From NCBI RefSeq assembly GCF_019903425.1, contig NZ_JACHUZ010000012.1, forward strand, positions 248,001 to 312,000: DNA of 64,000 nucleotides, in the 5' to 3' direction. This DNA comes from Vreelandella halophila (GTDB lineage: Bacteria > Pseudomonadota > Gammaproteobacteria > Pseudomonadales > Oleiphilaceae). Every line of letters starts with the position of its first letter. Within the stretch, counting starts at the first letter, position 1. Of this stretch, positions 18,781 to 29,539 are shown piece by piece. Under the pieces are notes generated by a model that did not search any database, was not told the origin of the DNA, and worked only from the letters and a program-made list of their open reading frames with translations. The translations under genes were made by a program, and so were the position numbers.

Positions 18781-19265
18781 GCGTAACCGCCTGGATCGGG
18801 CTTGGCAGCAACCTGGAGAGCCCACTGCAGCAGCTGCACCTGGCGCTGGAAGCACTGCACCAGCTGCCGGAAACCACCCTGGCGGACGCCTCGCCCATCT
18901 ACCGCAGCAGCCCGGTCGGTCCCTCCGATCAACCGGATTTCCTCAACATGGCGGCCAGGCTCGAGACCGACCTGGACGCTACAACACTGCTGAAGCAACT
19001 GCTGCGCATCGAGGACGCCCAGGGCCGGGTCCGTACCCGCGCTTGGGGCCCCAGGGTGCTGGACCTCGACCTTCTGCTCTATGGCCGCGAGACCATCGCC
19101 CAGCCGGAGCTCACCGTACCCCACCCCGAGATCCCCAACAGGGATTTCGTCCTGCGCCCGCTGCTGGATCTGGACCCGGATCTCACCCTGCCCGATGATC
19201 GACGCATTGAGGATCTGCTCCGCGAATGCCCGGATAACGGCCTGACCCCCGTCACGCTTGCCTGA
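18777..19265 (+). CDS. folK: HPPK, 2-amino-4-hydroxy-6-hydroxymethyldihydropteridine pyrophosphokinase
   Basis: FolK transfers pyrophosphate from ATP to the pterin alcohol in folate synthesis. The 162-residue protein has WIGLGSNLESP at the N-terminus, VRTRAWGPRVLDLDLLLYG (metal-binding Asp pair in DLD) and LTVPHPEIPNRDFVLRPL. It is coupled to pcnB and followed by panBC, the conserved gammaproteobacterial order. A second, more divergent homologue lies at 22655-23167. Confidence 0.95.
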   Translation: MSVTAWIGLGSNLESPLQQLHLALEALHQLPETTLADASPIYRSSPVGPSDQPDFLNMAARLETDLDATTLLKQLLRIEDAQGRVRTRAWGPRVLDLDLLLYGRETIAQPELTVPHPEIPNRDFVLRPLLDLDPDLTLPDDRRIEDLLRECPDNGLTPVTLA

Positions 19266-19319
19266 ACACAGAGCCGGCTTTACCCTTGGCGGGATCCAAA
19301 ACGGAATCGGGAGCCGCTC

Positions 19320-20114
19320 ATGAGCATCACCATCCAGTCGCTGCGGGACTATCGCGCGAACGGGCAGAAATTCAGCTGCCTGACCGCCTATGACGCCACC
19401 TTTGCAGGCCTGCTCAGCGACTGCGGCATTGATGTTCAGCTGGTGGGCGATTCCCTGGGCATGGTGCTGCAGGGCCGTGAGAGCACGGTACCCGTGAGCA
19501 TGGAAGACATGGTCTACCACACCGAATGCGTGGCGCGTGCGCAGCCCGAATCCCTGGTCATGACCGATCTCCCCTTCATGAGCTACGCCACCACCGAACA
19601 GTGCCTGCACAACGCCGCCCGCCTGATGCAGGCGGGGGCCCAGATGGTGAAGATCGAGGGCACTGACTGGATGGCCGAAAGCGTGCACCAGCTGACCGAG
19701 CGTGGCGTGCCCGTCTGCGCCCACCTGGGCCTGACCCCCCAGTTCATCAACAAGCTGGGCGGTTACCGGGTGCAGGGCAAGGGTGCTGAAGCGGCTGAAC
19801 GCATGGTCGCCCACGCCCGGCGGCTGGTCGAGGCCGGGGCGGACGTGATACTGCTCGAGTGCGTAACGTCCTCACTGGGCACGCGCATCACCCGCGAGGT
19901 GGGCGTACCGGTGATCGGCATTGGCGCCGGGCCCGATACCGACGGCCAGGTGCTGGTCCTGCAGGACATCCTTGGCATCAGCCGTGGCCACAAGCCCCGC
20001 TTCGTGAAGGACTTCCTGAAGGAAGGCGGTTCCGTGGAAGGCGCTGTGCGCGCCTATGATCAGGCCGTCAAGAACGGCGAATTCCCCGACAGCAAACACA
20101 GTTTCAGCGGATGA
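19320..20114 (+). CDS. panB: 3-methyl-2-oxobutanoate hydroxymethyltransferase
   Basis: PanB makes ketopantoate from 2-ketoisovalerate and methylene-THF. The 264-residue TIM barrel has the Mg-binding Asp in LVGDSLGMV, the second Asp in MTDLPFMSY, KIEG, and CVTSSLGTRIT with the general-base region. Its stop overlaps the panC start (ATGA). Confidence 0.96.
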   Translation: MSITIQSLRDYRANGQKFSCLTAYDATFAGLLSDCGIDVQLVGDSLGMVLQGRESTVPVSMEDMVYHTECVARAQPESLVMTDLPFMSYATTEQCLHNAARLMQAGAQMVKIEGTDWMAESVHQLTERGVPVCAHLGLTPQFINKLGGYRVQGKGAEAAERMVAHARRLVEAGADVILLECVTSSLGTRITREVGVPVIGIGAGPDTDGQVLVLQDILGISRGHKPRFVKDFLKEGGSVEGAVRAYDQAVKNGEFPDSKHSFSG

Positions 20115-20968
20115 AGACCGTCCATACCGTCTCCGACCTCAGAGCCGAACTCAAGCCGCACCGTGACGCTGGCGCACGCATCGCGCTGGTACCCACCATG
20201 GGCAACCTGCACCCCGGCCATCTGGCCCTGGTGGAGGAAGCCCGCCAGCAGGCGGACATTGTGGTCACCAGCATCTTCGTGAACCCGCTGCAGTTCGGGC
20301 CCAACGAGGATCTCGACAGCTACCCGCGCACGCTCGCGGAGGACCAGGAAAAGCTTGAATCCCGGGGCAACGACCTGGTGTTCGCGCCCAATGTGCGCGA
20401 GTTCTACCCCAACGGCATCGAGTACCACACCCACATCACCGTGCCGGTGATCACGGAACTGCACTGCGGCGCCAGTCGCCCCGGGCACTTCACCGGCGTC
20501 GCCACCGTGGTCACGCTGCTGTTCAACATGGTCCAGCCGGACCTGGCGGTCTTCGGCGAGAAGGATTTCCAGCAGCTGGCAGTGATCCGCAAGCTCACGC
20601 GCGACCTTTCTCTGCCCATCGAGATCCTGGGCGTACCCACCTTCCGCGAACCGGACGGGCTGGCCATGAGCTCGCGCAACAACTACCTGAGTGAAAGCGA
20701 TCGCACGCGTGCCGTGCGCCTGTACCAGATGCTGTGCTGGGCCCGGGACGCCATCCAGGAGGGCCGTCGCGACTACAGCACGCTCTCCGATGAAGCCATC
20801 CGGACCCTAGACAGCGAAGGCTTTCATCCGGACTATTTCAACATCGTCAACACCGAGACCCTGGAGCCGGCGGACCGCAAGGACTCCCGGATCACCATTC
20901 TCGCCGCCGCCTGGCTGGGGCAGACACGACTGATCGACAACCTCAGCCTGACCCTGGATAACAACTGA
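20111..20968 (+). CDS. panC: Pantothenate synthetase
   Basis: PanC ligates pantoate to beta-alanine using ATP. The 285-residue protein has the HIGH-like motif PTMGNLHPGHLALV, the FVNPLQFGPNEDLDSYPRT ATP/pantoate site, VFGEKDFQQL and the KMSKS-like MSSRNNYLS. In Pseudomonas the next gene is panD, but here pgi follows directly, so beta-alanine must come from an aspartate decarboxylase encoded elsewhere or another route. Confidence 0.96.
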   Translation: MKTVHTVSDLRAELKPHRDAGARIALVPTMGNLHPGHLALVEEARQQADIVVTSIFVNPLQFGPNEDLDSYPRTLAEDQEKLESRGNDLVFAPNVREFYPNGIEYHTHITVPVITELHCGASRPGHFTGVATVVTLLFNMVQPDLAVFGEKDFQQLAVIRKLTRDLSLPIEILGVPTFREPDGLAMSSRNNYLSESDRTRAVRLYQMLCWARDAIQEGRRDYSTLSDEAIRTLDSEGFHPDYFNIVNTETLEPADRKDSRITILAAAWLGQTRLIDNLSLTLDNN

Positions 20969-20989
20969 CACGCTCAGGGAGATGAGCCA

Positions 20990-22669
20990 GTGACCATTCC
21001 ATACCCGCCGCCGCTCACGGACACACCCGAGTGGTCCGCGCTCATGAACCACCGCCCGCAGCTGGACGGCCTGCCGCTGCGGGAACTCTTTGAGCGGGAT
21101 CCCCAGCGCTACCCCCGCATGACGCTCCAGGCCGCCGGCCTCACCTTGGACTATTCCCGTAACCGCGTAACCGACCAGACGCTGGGCCTTCTCACGGCCC
21201 TGGCCCGGGCACGCGGTCTGCCCGAACGGGTGGAGGCCCTGTTCCGCGGTGAACGGCTGAACACCACGGAAGACCGGCCAGCCCTGCACACGGCCCTGCG
21301 CCAGCACACGGATGAGCCCGTGCGTGTCGACGGCGACGACATCATGCCCGCAGTCAGCGACACCCTGGCGCGCATGGAAACCTTCACCAATGCCGTACGC
21401 AGCGGTGAACGGAAGGGCATGGGCGGTGAGCCCATAACGGATGTGGTGAGCATCGGCATTGGCGGTTCCTACCTGGGGCCACTGACGGCCACCGAAGCCC
21501 TGACGCCCTTCCAGTCCGAGCGCCCGCGCTGCCACTACGTGGCCAACGTGGACGGCAGCGACATTTGGGAAACACTCAGGAGCCTGAACCCCGCAACCAC
21601 GCTTTTCCTGGTCCAGTCCAAGTCCTTCACCACACAGGAAACACTGGCCAATGCCCGTGTGGCACGCCAATGGTTCCTGAATGGCGGCGGCACCGAAGCC
21701 ACGGTCCAGCACCATTTCGCCGCCGTTACCGCCAATGCGGACCGTGCCCGGGAATTCGGCATCGCCGGTGACAGCATCTTTCCCATGTGGGATTGGGTCG
21801 GCGGGCGCTATTCCCTGTGGTCAGCCATTGGCCTCCCTTTGGCACTGGCGGTGGGCATGCCGCGATTCCGGGAGCTGCTGGTCGGCGCCCATGCCATGGA
21901 CCAGCACTTCCGGAAGGCGCCCCCCGAACAGAACATGCCCATGCTCATGGGTCTTCTGGGGCTGTGGTACATGCACGGCTTCGGCGCGGAATCCCAGGCC
22001 GTGATTCCCTACGACCACTACCTGCGCCACCTGCCGGAGCATCTGCAGCAGCTGGACATGGAAAGCAACGGCAAGCGCGTGTGCCATGACGGCAGCCCGG
22101 TCAGCCACCATACCGGCCCCGTCATCTGGGGCGGCCCCGGGGTCAACGGCCAGCACGCCTACCACCAGCTGCTCCACCAGGGCACGCGGCTGGTACCGGT
22201 GGACTTCATACTGCCGCTGACCAGCCACAACCCCGTGTATGGCCATCACGCCATGCTCACGGCCAACTGCCTGGCCCAGGCCCGGGCCCTCATGCTTGGG
22301 CGGACGGAACAGGAGGTCTACGCGGCGATGATCGCGGAAGGCATGGCGGACGACGAAGCCCGGCGCCTGGCACCGCACCGGGCCATTCCCGGCAACCGCC
22401 CCAGCAACCTCCTCACCATGGAACAACTTGAGCCGGCCACGCTGGGAGCCCTGATCGCGCTTTACGAGCACCGGACCTTTGTCCAAGCGGCCATCTGGCA
22501 CATCAACCCGTTTGATCAGTGGGGTGTTGAACTGGGGAAGGAAATCGGGGGACAGATCCTGCCCGCCCTGAAGGGTGAGCCGGATGCCGGCATGGCGCTC
22601 GACAGCGCCACCGCCGGCCAGATCGCCCGCTTCCGGGCGGCGCAGGGCAGCGATTCAGGCGCGGGGTGA
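20990..22669 (+). CDS. pgi: Glucose-6-phosphate isomerase
   Basis: Pgi interconverts glucose-6-P and fructose-6-P. The 559-residue protein carries GIGGSYLGPLTATEAL and SKSFTTQET (phosphate loop). GRYSLWSAIGLPLAL and MESNGKRV follow, and the catalytic His/Lys region near the C-terminus contains the signature GVELGKEIG. The GTG start at 20990 follows an AGGGAG site. Its 3' end overlaps the convergent folK paralogue by 15 nt. Confidence 0.96.
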   Translation: MTIPYPPPLTDTPEWSALMNHRPQLDGLPLRELFERDPQRYPRMTLQAAGLTLDYSRNRVTDQTLGLLTALARARGLPERVEALFRGERLNTTEDRPALHTALRQHTDEPVRVDGDDIMPAVSDTLARMETFTNAVRSGERKGMGGEPITDVVSIGIGGSYLGPLTATEALTPFQSERPRCHYVANVDGSDIWETLRSLNPATTLFLVQSKSFTTQETLANARVARQWFLNGGGTEATVQHHFAAVTANADRAREFGIAGDSIFPMWDWVGGRYSLWSAIGLPLALAVGMPRFRELLVGAHAMDQHFRKAPPEQNMPMLMGLLGLWYMHGFGAESQAVIPYDHYLRHLPEHLQQLDMESNGKRVCHDGSPVSHHTGPVIWGGPGVNGQHAYHQLLHQGTRLVPVDFILPLTSHNPVYGHHAMLTANCLAQARALMLGRTEQEVYAAMIAEGMADDEARRLAPHRAIPGNRPSNLLTMEQLEPATLGALIALYEHRTFVQAAIWHINPFDQWGVELGKEIGGQILPALKGEPDAGMALDSATAGQIARFRAAQGSDSGAG

Positions 22670-23167
22670 GATCCGCTGGCCCTGCCAGTGGAATTCGATG
22701 GGCCAGAGACGCTGGTCCCGCTCGTACGCCTGCCACAGGTCCGCGTAGCGCTCACCGCTGACCAGATGCCGTTCATCCGGGGCGATCTCGGCCAGGGGCT
22801 GGAGCACAAAGGCGTTGCTCAGAATTTCGGAACGGGGTAGCTCCACGCCATCGATGGTGCCCACCAGATCCCCGTAGGTAAGCACATCCAGGTCCAGGGT
22901 CCGAGAACTGAAGCGGGGCCGGTTCCGCTCACGGCCATTGTCGTCCTCGACCTGCTTGAGCCATTCCGCCAGCGGCCCAACGGGTTCATCGGTATCCAGG
23001 GCCACCACCAGGTTCAGAAAGTTCTCACCCTCAAAGCCAACCGCTTCACTCTCATAGACGGAAGAGATGACCAGCTCGCCGAAACGGGCTGAAAGCGCAT
23101 CCAGCGCAGCGCGGACGTTCACCACGGTGTTCTGGTTGGAGCCGATACTGATGTAGACCCGATTCAT
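22655..23167 (-). CDS. Second HPPK-like protein (FolK paralogue)
   Basis: The 170-residue protein has the HPPK fold markers YISIGSNQNT, RNRPRFSSRTLDLDVLTYG and LPRSEILSNAFVLQPLAEIAP. It is only loosely similar to the FolK at 18777. Its ATG overlaps the folB stop (ATGA). The DLD metal site is kept, but the loop that is normally RxWGPRxLDLD reads RFSSRTLDLD, and the usual HP of the third motif is replaced (PRSEIL). It may act with FolB in folate or a related pterin pathway. Confidence 0.85.
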   Translation of the reverse strand: MNRVYISIGSNQNTVVNVRAALDALSARFGELVISSVYESEAVGFEGENFLNLVVALDTDEPVGPLAEWLKQVEDDNGRERNRPRFSSRTLDLDVLTYGDLVGTIDGVELPRSEILSNAFVLQPLAEIAPDERHLVSGERYADLWQAYERDQRLWPIEFHWQGQRISPRA

Positions 23168-23520
23168 TGACCTTCTCCACGTTCCACCACCACGCCCACG
23201 GCTTCAGCCCCCAGAACGGCGCCCGGCTTGCGCAGCACAATGCGCCGGTAGCCGACACCGAAATCATCCGCAAGCAGGGCCGCGAGCTGCTCCGCCGCTG
23301 TTTCAAGCAGGCGGAACCGCCCTTCCCTCAGGCACCGCGCCACGGCTTCGGACACCGCCGCGTAATCCAGGGCCAGTGTCAGGTCGTCCCCGGCAGCCGG
23401 CGCGCGATTATCCCAGTGGAGGTCCAGATCCACAAGCAGACGCTGGGTCACCGCCCGCTCCCAGTCCAGGACGCCGATCACAGCCTCAACGGCCAGCCGC
23501 TCAATGAAAACGCTATCCAT
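23164..23520 (-). CDS. folB: Dihydroneopterin aldolase
   Basis: FolB cleaves dihydroneopterin to 6-hydroxymethyldihydropterin and glycolaldehyde. The 118-residue tunnelling-fold protein starts MDSVFIERLAVEAVIGVLDWER, has DYAAVSEAV, LLETAAEQLAALL (pterin-anchoring Glu) and the C-terminal IVLRKPGAV with the catalytic-type Lys. Its product is the FolK substrate and a folK paralogue follows, so the pair forms a two-step cassette. It is divergent from plsY. Confidence 0.94.
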   Translation of the reverse strand: MDSVFIERLAVEAVIGVLDWERAVTQRLLVDLDLHWDNRAPAAGDDLTLALDYAAVSEAVARCLREGRFRLLETAAEQLAALLADDFGVGYRRIVLRKPGAVLGAEAVGVVVERGEGQ

Positions 23521-23577
23521 TCCAACTCCCGGGTTGATCCATTATCCTGAAGGTCCGATTACGGTTCAGGGCCTTCG

Positions 23578-24159
23578 ATGGAACTGCTGTTTGCACTCTT
23601 GCTCTGCGCACTGGGCTATCTCAGTGGCTCGATCCTGTTCGCGCCCCTGGTATGCCAGCTGCTCAATGCACCACCGCCCCACCTCTATGGTTCCCGCAAC
23701 CCCGGCGCCGCCAATGTATACCGCATCGCCGGCCCCGGGCCTGCCGCGCTCACGCTGTTGGGCGACGCCCTCAAAGGGTGGGCACCAGTTGCCCTCGCCC
23801 AGTACCTGGATGCGACCCCCGCCACTCAGGCGGCGGTCGCACTGGCCGCTATCGCCGGGCACATGTTGCCGGCCTTCTCGCGCTTCCGGGGCGGCAAAGG
23901 TGTTGCCACCACCCTGGGCACGGGCCTGGCGCTGGCCGCTAGTACTATTCTCGCCATGGCACTTATCTGGCTGCTTGTCTTCCGGCAGTGGCGCATCGCC
24001 TCCCTGGCATCCATCGTCGCCGCCGGCAGCGGCCCCGTTATCGCGTACCTGCTCAACCCGCCCCATACAGGGCTCTTCCTGATCATTGCCCTGGTTCTGT
24101 TCGTCCGCCACCGTGACAACCTGGTGCGACTGGCACAGGGCAGCGAAAGCCACCTCTGA
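23578..24159 (+). CDS. plsY: Glycerol-3-phosphate acyltransferase PlsY
   Basis: PlsY acylates glycerol-3-P from acyl-phosphate at the inner membrane. The 193-residue, five-helix protein shows the three family motifs: YLSGSILFAPLV, GSRNPGAANVYRIAG and RFRGGKGVATTLG. It is convergent with tsaD, with only 3 nt between the stop codons. Confidence 0.95.
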   Translation: MELLFALLLCALGYLSGSILFAPLVCQLLNAPPPHLYGSRNPGAANVYRIAGPGPAALTLLGDALKGWAPVALAQYLDATPATQAAVALAAIAGHMLPAFSRFRGGKGVATTLGTGLALAASTILAMALIWLLVFRQWRIASLASIVAAGSGPVIAYLLNPPHTGLFLIIALVLFVRHRDNLVRLAQGSESHL

Positions 24160-24162
24160 GGT

Positions 24163-25224
24163 TCATGCCGTCTGGCGCAGCCCCTCGAGGCGGACCTCAT
24201 CCAGCCCGGGCAGCTCGGTCAGGGGCCAGCGTGGCACGGCCAGCATCTCCGTACCGTCCCGCTGTCCGGCGACCAGCCGCTGGTGGCCGGCGTAGGCAAT
24301 CATGGCACCATTGTCCGTGCAGAAGTCCAGGCGCGGGAAGAACAGCTCCGCCTGATGACTCGCCTCAAGCGCCGTCAGCCGCTCACGCAGCGCCCGGTTG
24401 GCACCGACGCCACCTGCCACCACCAGGCGCCGCACCCCGGTCTGCTCCATGGCCCGGCGGCACTTGATCGCCAGCGTATCCACCACGGCCTGCTCAAAGG
24501 CCAGCGCCACATCCGCGCGCAGGGTCTCGTCCGCACCCTCAGGGCCTGCTTCGTCACGCAGGGTGTTGCGGGTGTAGGTCTTGAGGCCACTGAAACTGAA
24601 ATCCAGGCCGGGCTTGCTGGTCATCGGGCGCGGAAAGCGGAAGCGCCCCGGGGTTCCGGAAAGCGCCATCTTCGCCACTGCCGGCCCACCGGGGTAGCCC
24701 AGCCCCAGCATGCGCGCTGCCTTGTCGAACGCCTCCCCGGCCGCGTCATCCACGGATTCACCCAGCAGCTCATAGCGCCCGAGCGCTTCCACCTTTACCA
24801 GCTGGGTATGCCCACCGGAGACCAGAAGGGCTATAAAGGGGAACGCCGGCGCCCGCTCCTCCAGCATGGGGGCCAGCAGATGCCCTTCCATGTGGTGGAC
24901 GCCAAGCACCGGCACATCCAGCCCGCGCGCCAGGCCGTGGGCAAAGGTGCTGCCCACCAGCAGCGCGCCGATCAGTCCGGGGCCGGCGGTGTAGGCAATG
25001 GCGTCGATGCCCTCGCGGCCACAGCCGGCCTCATCCAGGACGCGCTCACACAGCGGCAACAACCGACGGATGTGATCCCGGGAGGCCAGTTCCGGCACCA
25101 CGCCCCCGTAGGCGGCATGCGCCGCCACCTGACTGTGCAGGGCATGGGCCACCAGACCGTCATTGCTGTCGTAGAGGGCAATGCCGGTTTCGTCGCAGGA
25201 GGTTTCTATACCGAGTACGCGCAT
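24163..25224 (-). CDS. tsaD: tRNA N6-threonylcarbamoyladenosine transferase, TsaD subunit
   Basis: TsaD installs t6A at position 37 of ANN-decoding tRNAs together with TsaB/E. The 353-residue ASKHA protein begins [14 protein letters not shown], has the metal-binding [24 protein letters not shown], and [12 protein letters not shown] with [10 protein letters not shown] near the C-terminus. The ATG at 25224 has an AGGAAG site and matches the family N-terminus. It is divergent from rpsU, the classical arrangement. Confidence 0.96.
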   Translation of the reverse strand: MRVLGIETSCDETGIALYDSNDGLVAHALHSQVAAHAAYGGVVPELASRDHIRRLLPLCERVLDEAGCGREGIDAIAYTAGPGLIGALLVGSTFAHGLARGLDVPVLGVHHMEGHLLAPMLEERAPAFPFIALLVSGGHTQLVKVEALGRYELLGESVDDAAGEAFDKAARMLGLGYPGGPAVAKMALSGTPGRFRFPRPMTSKPGLDFSFSGLKTYTRNTLRDEAGPEGADETLRADVALAFEQAVVDTLAIKCRRAMEQTGVRRLVVAGGVGANRALRERLTALEASHQAELFFPRLDFCTDNGAMIAYAGHQRLVAGQRDGTEMLAVPRWPLTELPGLDEVRLEGLRQTA

Positions 25225-25282
25225 GATCACCGCTTCCTGAAGAACGCGCACAGTGTACCAGAGCGCAAAGCCACACCCTCTC

Positions 25283-25311
25283 TTTACAGCACCGGATTGA
25301 ATGCGTAGACT
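25283..25311 (+). promoter_or_regulatory. Candidate promoter of the rpsU-dnaG-rpoD macrooperon
   Basis: TTTACA (25283-25288) and TAGACT (25306-25311) are separated by 17 nt, about 70 nt before the rpsU ATG. Both boxes are one or two bases from consensus. It is the best match in the tsaD-rpsU gap. Confidence 0.55.
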
Positions 25312-25323
25312 TGCGGATCCTGA

Positions 25324-25338
25324 AAAGGCAGTGCCTTT
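25324..25338. promoter_or_regulatory. 7-1-7 palindrome in the rpsU leader
   Basis: AAAGGCA (25324-25330) and TGCCTTT (25332-25338) flank one base. It falls just downstream of the predicted transcription start and 43 nt before the rpsU ATG. An operator or a leader structure is possible; it does not resemble a LexA box. Confidence 0.4.
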
Positions 25339-25381
25339 AGAGCATCAATCTGACAACGGATTTTAAGGTAGGTGATTTCGC

Positions 25382-25597
25382 ATGCCCGCTGTGAAAGTGA
25401 GAGATAACGAACCGTTTGACGTGGCGCTTCGCCGCTTCAAGCGCTCCTGTGAGAAAGCGGGGGTTCTTTCCGAAGTGCGTCGTCGTGAGCACTATGAGAA
25501 GCCCACCGAGGTGCGCAAGCGCAAGCGAGCCGCGGCGGTGAAGCGTCATCTCAAAAAGCTGCAGCGTGAACAGAAGCGCTTCGAGCGCTATTACTGA
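25382..25597 (+). CDS. rpsU: 30S ribosomal protein S21
   Basis: The 71-residue basic protein reads [20 protein letters not shown] at the start and ends FERYY, matching S21 throughout ([18 protein letters not shown]). S21 binds near the 3' end of 16S rRNA and assists initiation. An AAGGTAGGTGAT ribosome region precedes the ATG. It heads the rpsU-dnaG-rpoD group. Confidence 0.98.
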   Translation: MPAVKVRDNEPFDVALRRFKRSCEKAGVLSEVRRREHYEKPTEVRKRKRAAAVKRHLKKLQREQKRFERYY

Positions 25598-25605
25598 TCA
25601 CCCGG

Positions 25606-25635
25606 ACGCCCGCCTCGAGCGGGCGTTCCTGCTTT
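25606..25635 (+). terminator. Intercistronic hairpin between rpsU and dnaG
   Basis: An 8-bp stem (25606-25613 with 25619-25626) with a 5-nt loop is followed by TCCTGCTTT. In E. coli a partial terminator sits at this position and lowers dnaG expression relative to rpsU. The weak T-run here fits attenuation rather than full termination. Confidence 0.6.
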
Positions 25636-25648
25636 GGGGACCGGAACC

Positions 25649-27391
25649 ATGGCCGGCATGATCCCCCAGACCTTCATTGAGACCCTGCGCGACCGGGTCG
25701 ATCTGGCCGAGATCATCGGCCAGCGCATCCCCCTGAAGAAATCCGGCGGCAACTACAAAGCCTGCTGCCCGTTCCACGATGAACGCACGCCGTCCTTCAA
25801 TGTCCGCCCTGACAAGGGTTTCTACCACTGTTTCGGCTGCGGCGCGCACGGCGATGCCATTGCGTTCCTGCAGGAATACGAGAACCAGAGCTTTACCGAA
25901 GCCGTCGAGGCGCTGGCCACGCACCTGGGGCTAGAAGTGCCCTACGACCAGGCAACCCGTGAAACCATGAAGCGCAGCCAGAGCCTGACCGGCGCCCTGG
26001 AGGAAGCCACCCGTTTCTACCGCAAGGCCCTGCGGGAGCATCCCTGGAGCAGCCTGGCACGGGATTACCTGGCCAGCCGCGGCGTCAGCGAGGACATGAT
26101 CGAGCGCTTCGCTCTTGGGTTCGCGCCGCCGGAAGGGGACGCCCTCGCCAAACGGGTGAATGGTGAAACCCGCAGCGCCCTTCTTACGGTCAAGGCCCTG
26201 AACGAGCGCAACGGCCAGGTCCGGGATCTCTTCCGCAACCGGCTGATGTTCCCCATCCGCAATACGCGGGGCCGCACCGTGGCCTTTGGCGGGCGCACAC
26301 TGGGTGATGACAAGGCCAAGTACATCAACTCCCCGGAATCCGAGGTCTACCATAAAAGCCGTGAGATCTACGGGCTTTACGAGGCCCGCCAGGCCTCGCG
26401 CCAGCTGGATTCACTTCTGGTGGTGGAAGGCTACATGGACGTCATCGCCCTGGCGCAGATGGGCATCGACAATGCGGTGGCGGCTTCAGGCACGGCCACC
26501 AACGAGGAGAGCCTCCAGACCCTGCTGCGCGCCTCGCACCACCTGATCTTCTGTTTTGACGGGGACACGGCCGGCTATCGCGCCGCGGACAGGGCCATGG
26601 AAAACCTTCTCGCCATGCTCGAGGATGGCATGCACATCCAGTTCCTGATGCTGCCGGAAGGCGAGGATCCGGATTCGCTGGTGCGTACCGAGGGCGGTGA
26701 GGCGTTCAGCCGGCGCATGGAGGCAGCTACACCGCTATCCCGCATGCTGTTCGAACGCCAGGGTGAAGGCCTGGACCTGAGCCTGGCCGAACACCGGGGG
26801 GAACTGCGCAGCCGCGTGGAACCCATGCTCCGCCGCATGCCCCGTTCCGCCATCCGGGATGCGCTCTGGGAAGAGCTCCAGCGCCTGACACGGCGCTCGC
26901 CCGGCGGCCGTGGCGACAGGCGCGGCAAAAGCACCGATCAGCCCCACCATTTGAAAACGCAGCATGCCAGCCAGCCGGCCATGGCCCTGGACCGGGACAC
27001 CCTCCTGGCCCTGGCGCTCTATTACGAGCCGCCGCTGGCCAACGAGGTGACGGCCGTACCGCAAGCTGCCAGCCACTATCCGTCCGCCCATGCATTCGCG
27101 CAATGGATCCTGGAAAGCGGGATTGAGTCGCGCAGTGCCCTGCTGGCGGAAATGGCCTTTTCAGTCACAGCGCGGGAGCGCTTCGCGGGGCTGTTCAACC
27201 GTATTGAGCACTTCCCGGAACACGAACCATTGCTTGCGGATGCGCGGCATATGCTCGGGCGTGCGCGCTCCCGCCAGCAGGCCCGGCAGGCGAGCGAGAT
27301 CCTGGCCGGCCGCAAGCCCAGCGAGCTTACCGAAGAAGAACGCCAGGAGCTCCAGCGCCTGCGCGAGGACCGCCTGCGGGATACACACTGA
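25649..27391 (+). CDS. dnaG: DNA primase
   Basis: DnaG synthesises RNA primers for replication. The 580-residue protein has the CHC2 zinc finger (CCPFHDERTPSF...YHCFGCG, residues about 38-65) and the RNAP-like basic core. The TOPRIM motifs are VVEGYMD (Glu) and CFDGDTAGYRA (DxD). A C-terminal helicase-binding domain follows. I chose the ATG at 25649 rather than a TTG 15 nt upstream, because GGGGACCGG precedes it and the family N-terminus M-A-G-x-I-P-Q-x-F-I fits. Confidence 0.96.
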   Translation: MAGMIPQTFIETLRDRVDLAEIIGQRIPLKKSGGNYKACCPFHDERTPSFNVRPDKGFYHCFGCGAHGDAIAFLQEYENQSFTEAVEALATHLGLEVPYDQATRETMKRSQSLTGALEEATRFYRKALREHPWSSLARDYLASRGVSEDMIERFALGFAPPEGDALAKRVNGETRSALLTVKALNERNGQVRDLFRNRLMFPIRNTRGRTVAFGGRTLGDDKAKYINSPESEVYHKSREIYGLYEARQASRQLDSLLVVEGYMDVIALAQMGIDNAVAASGTATNEESLQTLLRASHHLIFCFDGDTAGYRAADRAMENLLAMLEDGMHIQFLMLPEGEDPDSLVRTEGGEAFSRRMEAATPLSRMLFERQGEGLDLSLAEHRGELRSRVEPMLRRMPRSAIRDALWEELQRLTRRSPGGRGDRRGKSTDQPHHLKTQHASQPAMALDRDTLLALALYYEPPLANEVTAVPQAASHYPSAHAFAQWILESGIESRSALLAEMAFSVTARERFAGLFNRIEHFPEHEPLLADARHMLGRARSRQQARQASEILAGRKPSELTEEERQELQRLREDRLRDTH

Positions 27392-27479
27392 CACCGGACA
27401 TTGAAATCCAGGTGTGTCGTCCCCAGATTAACCGAGCAGCTGGTGGCCGAAGTGACAGCCGATAGCGGAATCCACTGAC

Positions 27480-27508
27480 TGGCAGAACGGATGAGTCGTG
27501 GCTATAAT
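27480..27508 (+). promoter_or_regulatory. Candidate internal promoter upstream of rpoD
   Basis: A perfect TATAAT (27503-27508) is preceded 17 nt upstream by TGGCAG (27480-27485), a weak -35. It lies about 45 nt before the rpoD ATG in the 163-bp dnaG-rpoD gap, where other gammaproteobacteria also have internal rpoD promoters. Confidence 0.5.
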
Positions 27509-27554
27509 GCTCGATTCATCTTGCCCCAGACAATACCGAGCCCAAAGGGTGACT

Positions 27555-29405
<1,851 letters not shown>

Positions 29406-29413
29406 CCCGGGTG

Positions 29414-29449
29414 GCGGGCGCCGGCCGCTCCGGCTAGAATGGCGCCCGC
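29414..29449 (+). terminator. Stem-loop after rpoD
   Basis: A perfect 9-bp GC-rich stem (29414-29422 with 29441-29449) encloses a smaller GCCG/CGGC hairpin. A TAGAAT at 29435-29440, a plausible -10 for the tRNA gene, is also inside it. There is no T-run. It may limit read-through from rpoD into the tRNA. Confidence 0.45.
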
Positions 29450-29462
29450 ACCTCCCCTTTCC

Positions 29463-29539
29463 GGGCCTGTAGCTCAGTTGGTCAGAGCAGAGAACTCATA
29501 ATTCTTTGGTCGCTGGTTCGAGTCCAGCCAGGCCCACCA
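29463..29539 (+). tRNA. ileX: tRNA-Ile2 (anticodon CAU, lysidine type)
   Basis: The 77-nt cloverleaf has acceptor GGGCCTG pairing with CAGGCCC, then ACCA encoded at the 3' end, and T arm CTGGTTCGAGTCCAG. The CAT anticodon is at 29497-29499. A CAT anticodon could be Met or Ile2. The C4-G69 and C5-G68 pairs used by TilS and the TTGGTCGCTGG variable/T region match E. coli ileX rather than elongator Met. E. coli ileX also lies next to rpoD. Confidence 0.85.

Noticed and set aside
29463-29539. Possible elongator tRNA-Met because of the CAT anticodon
   Set aside because: C4-G69 and C5-G68 pairs, the T-arm region and location after rpoD match tRNA-Ile2.
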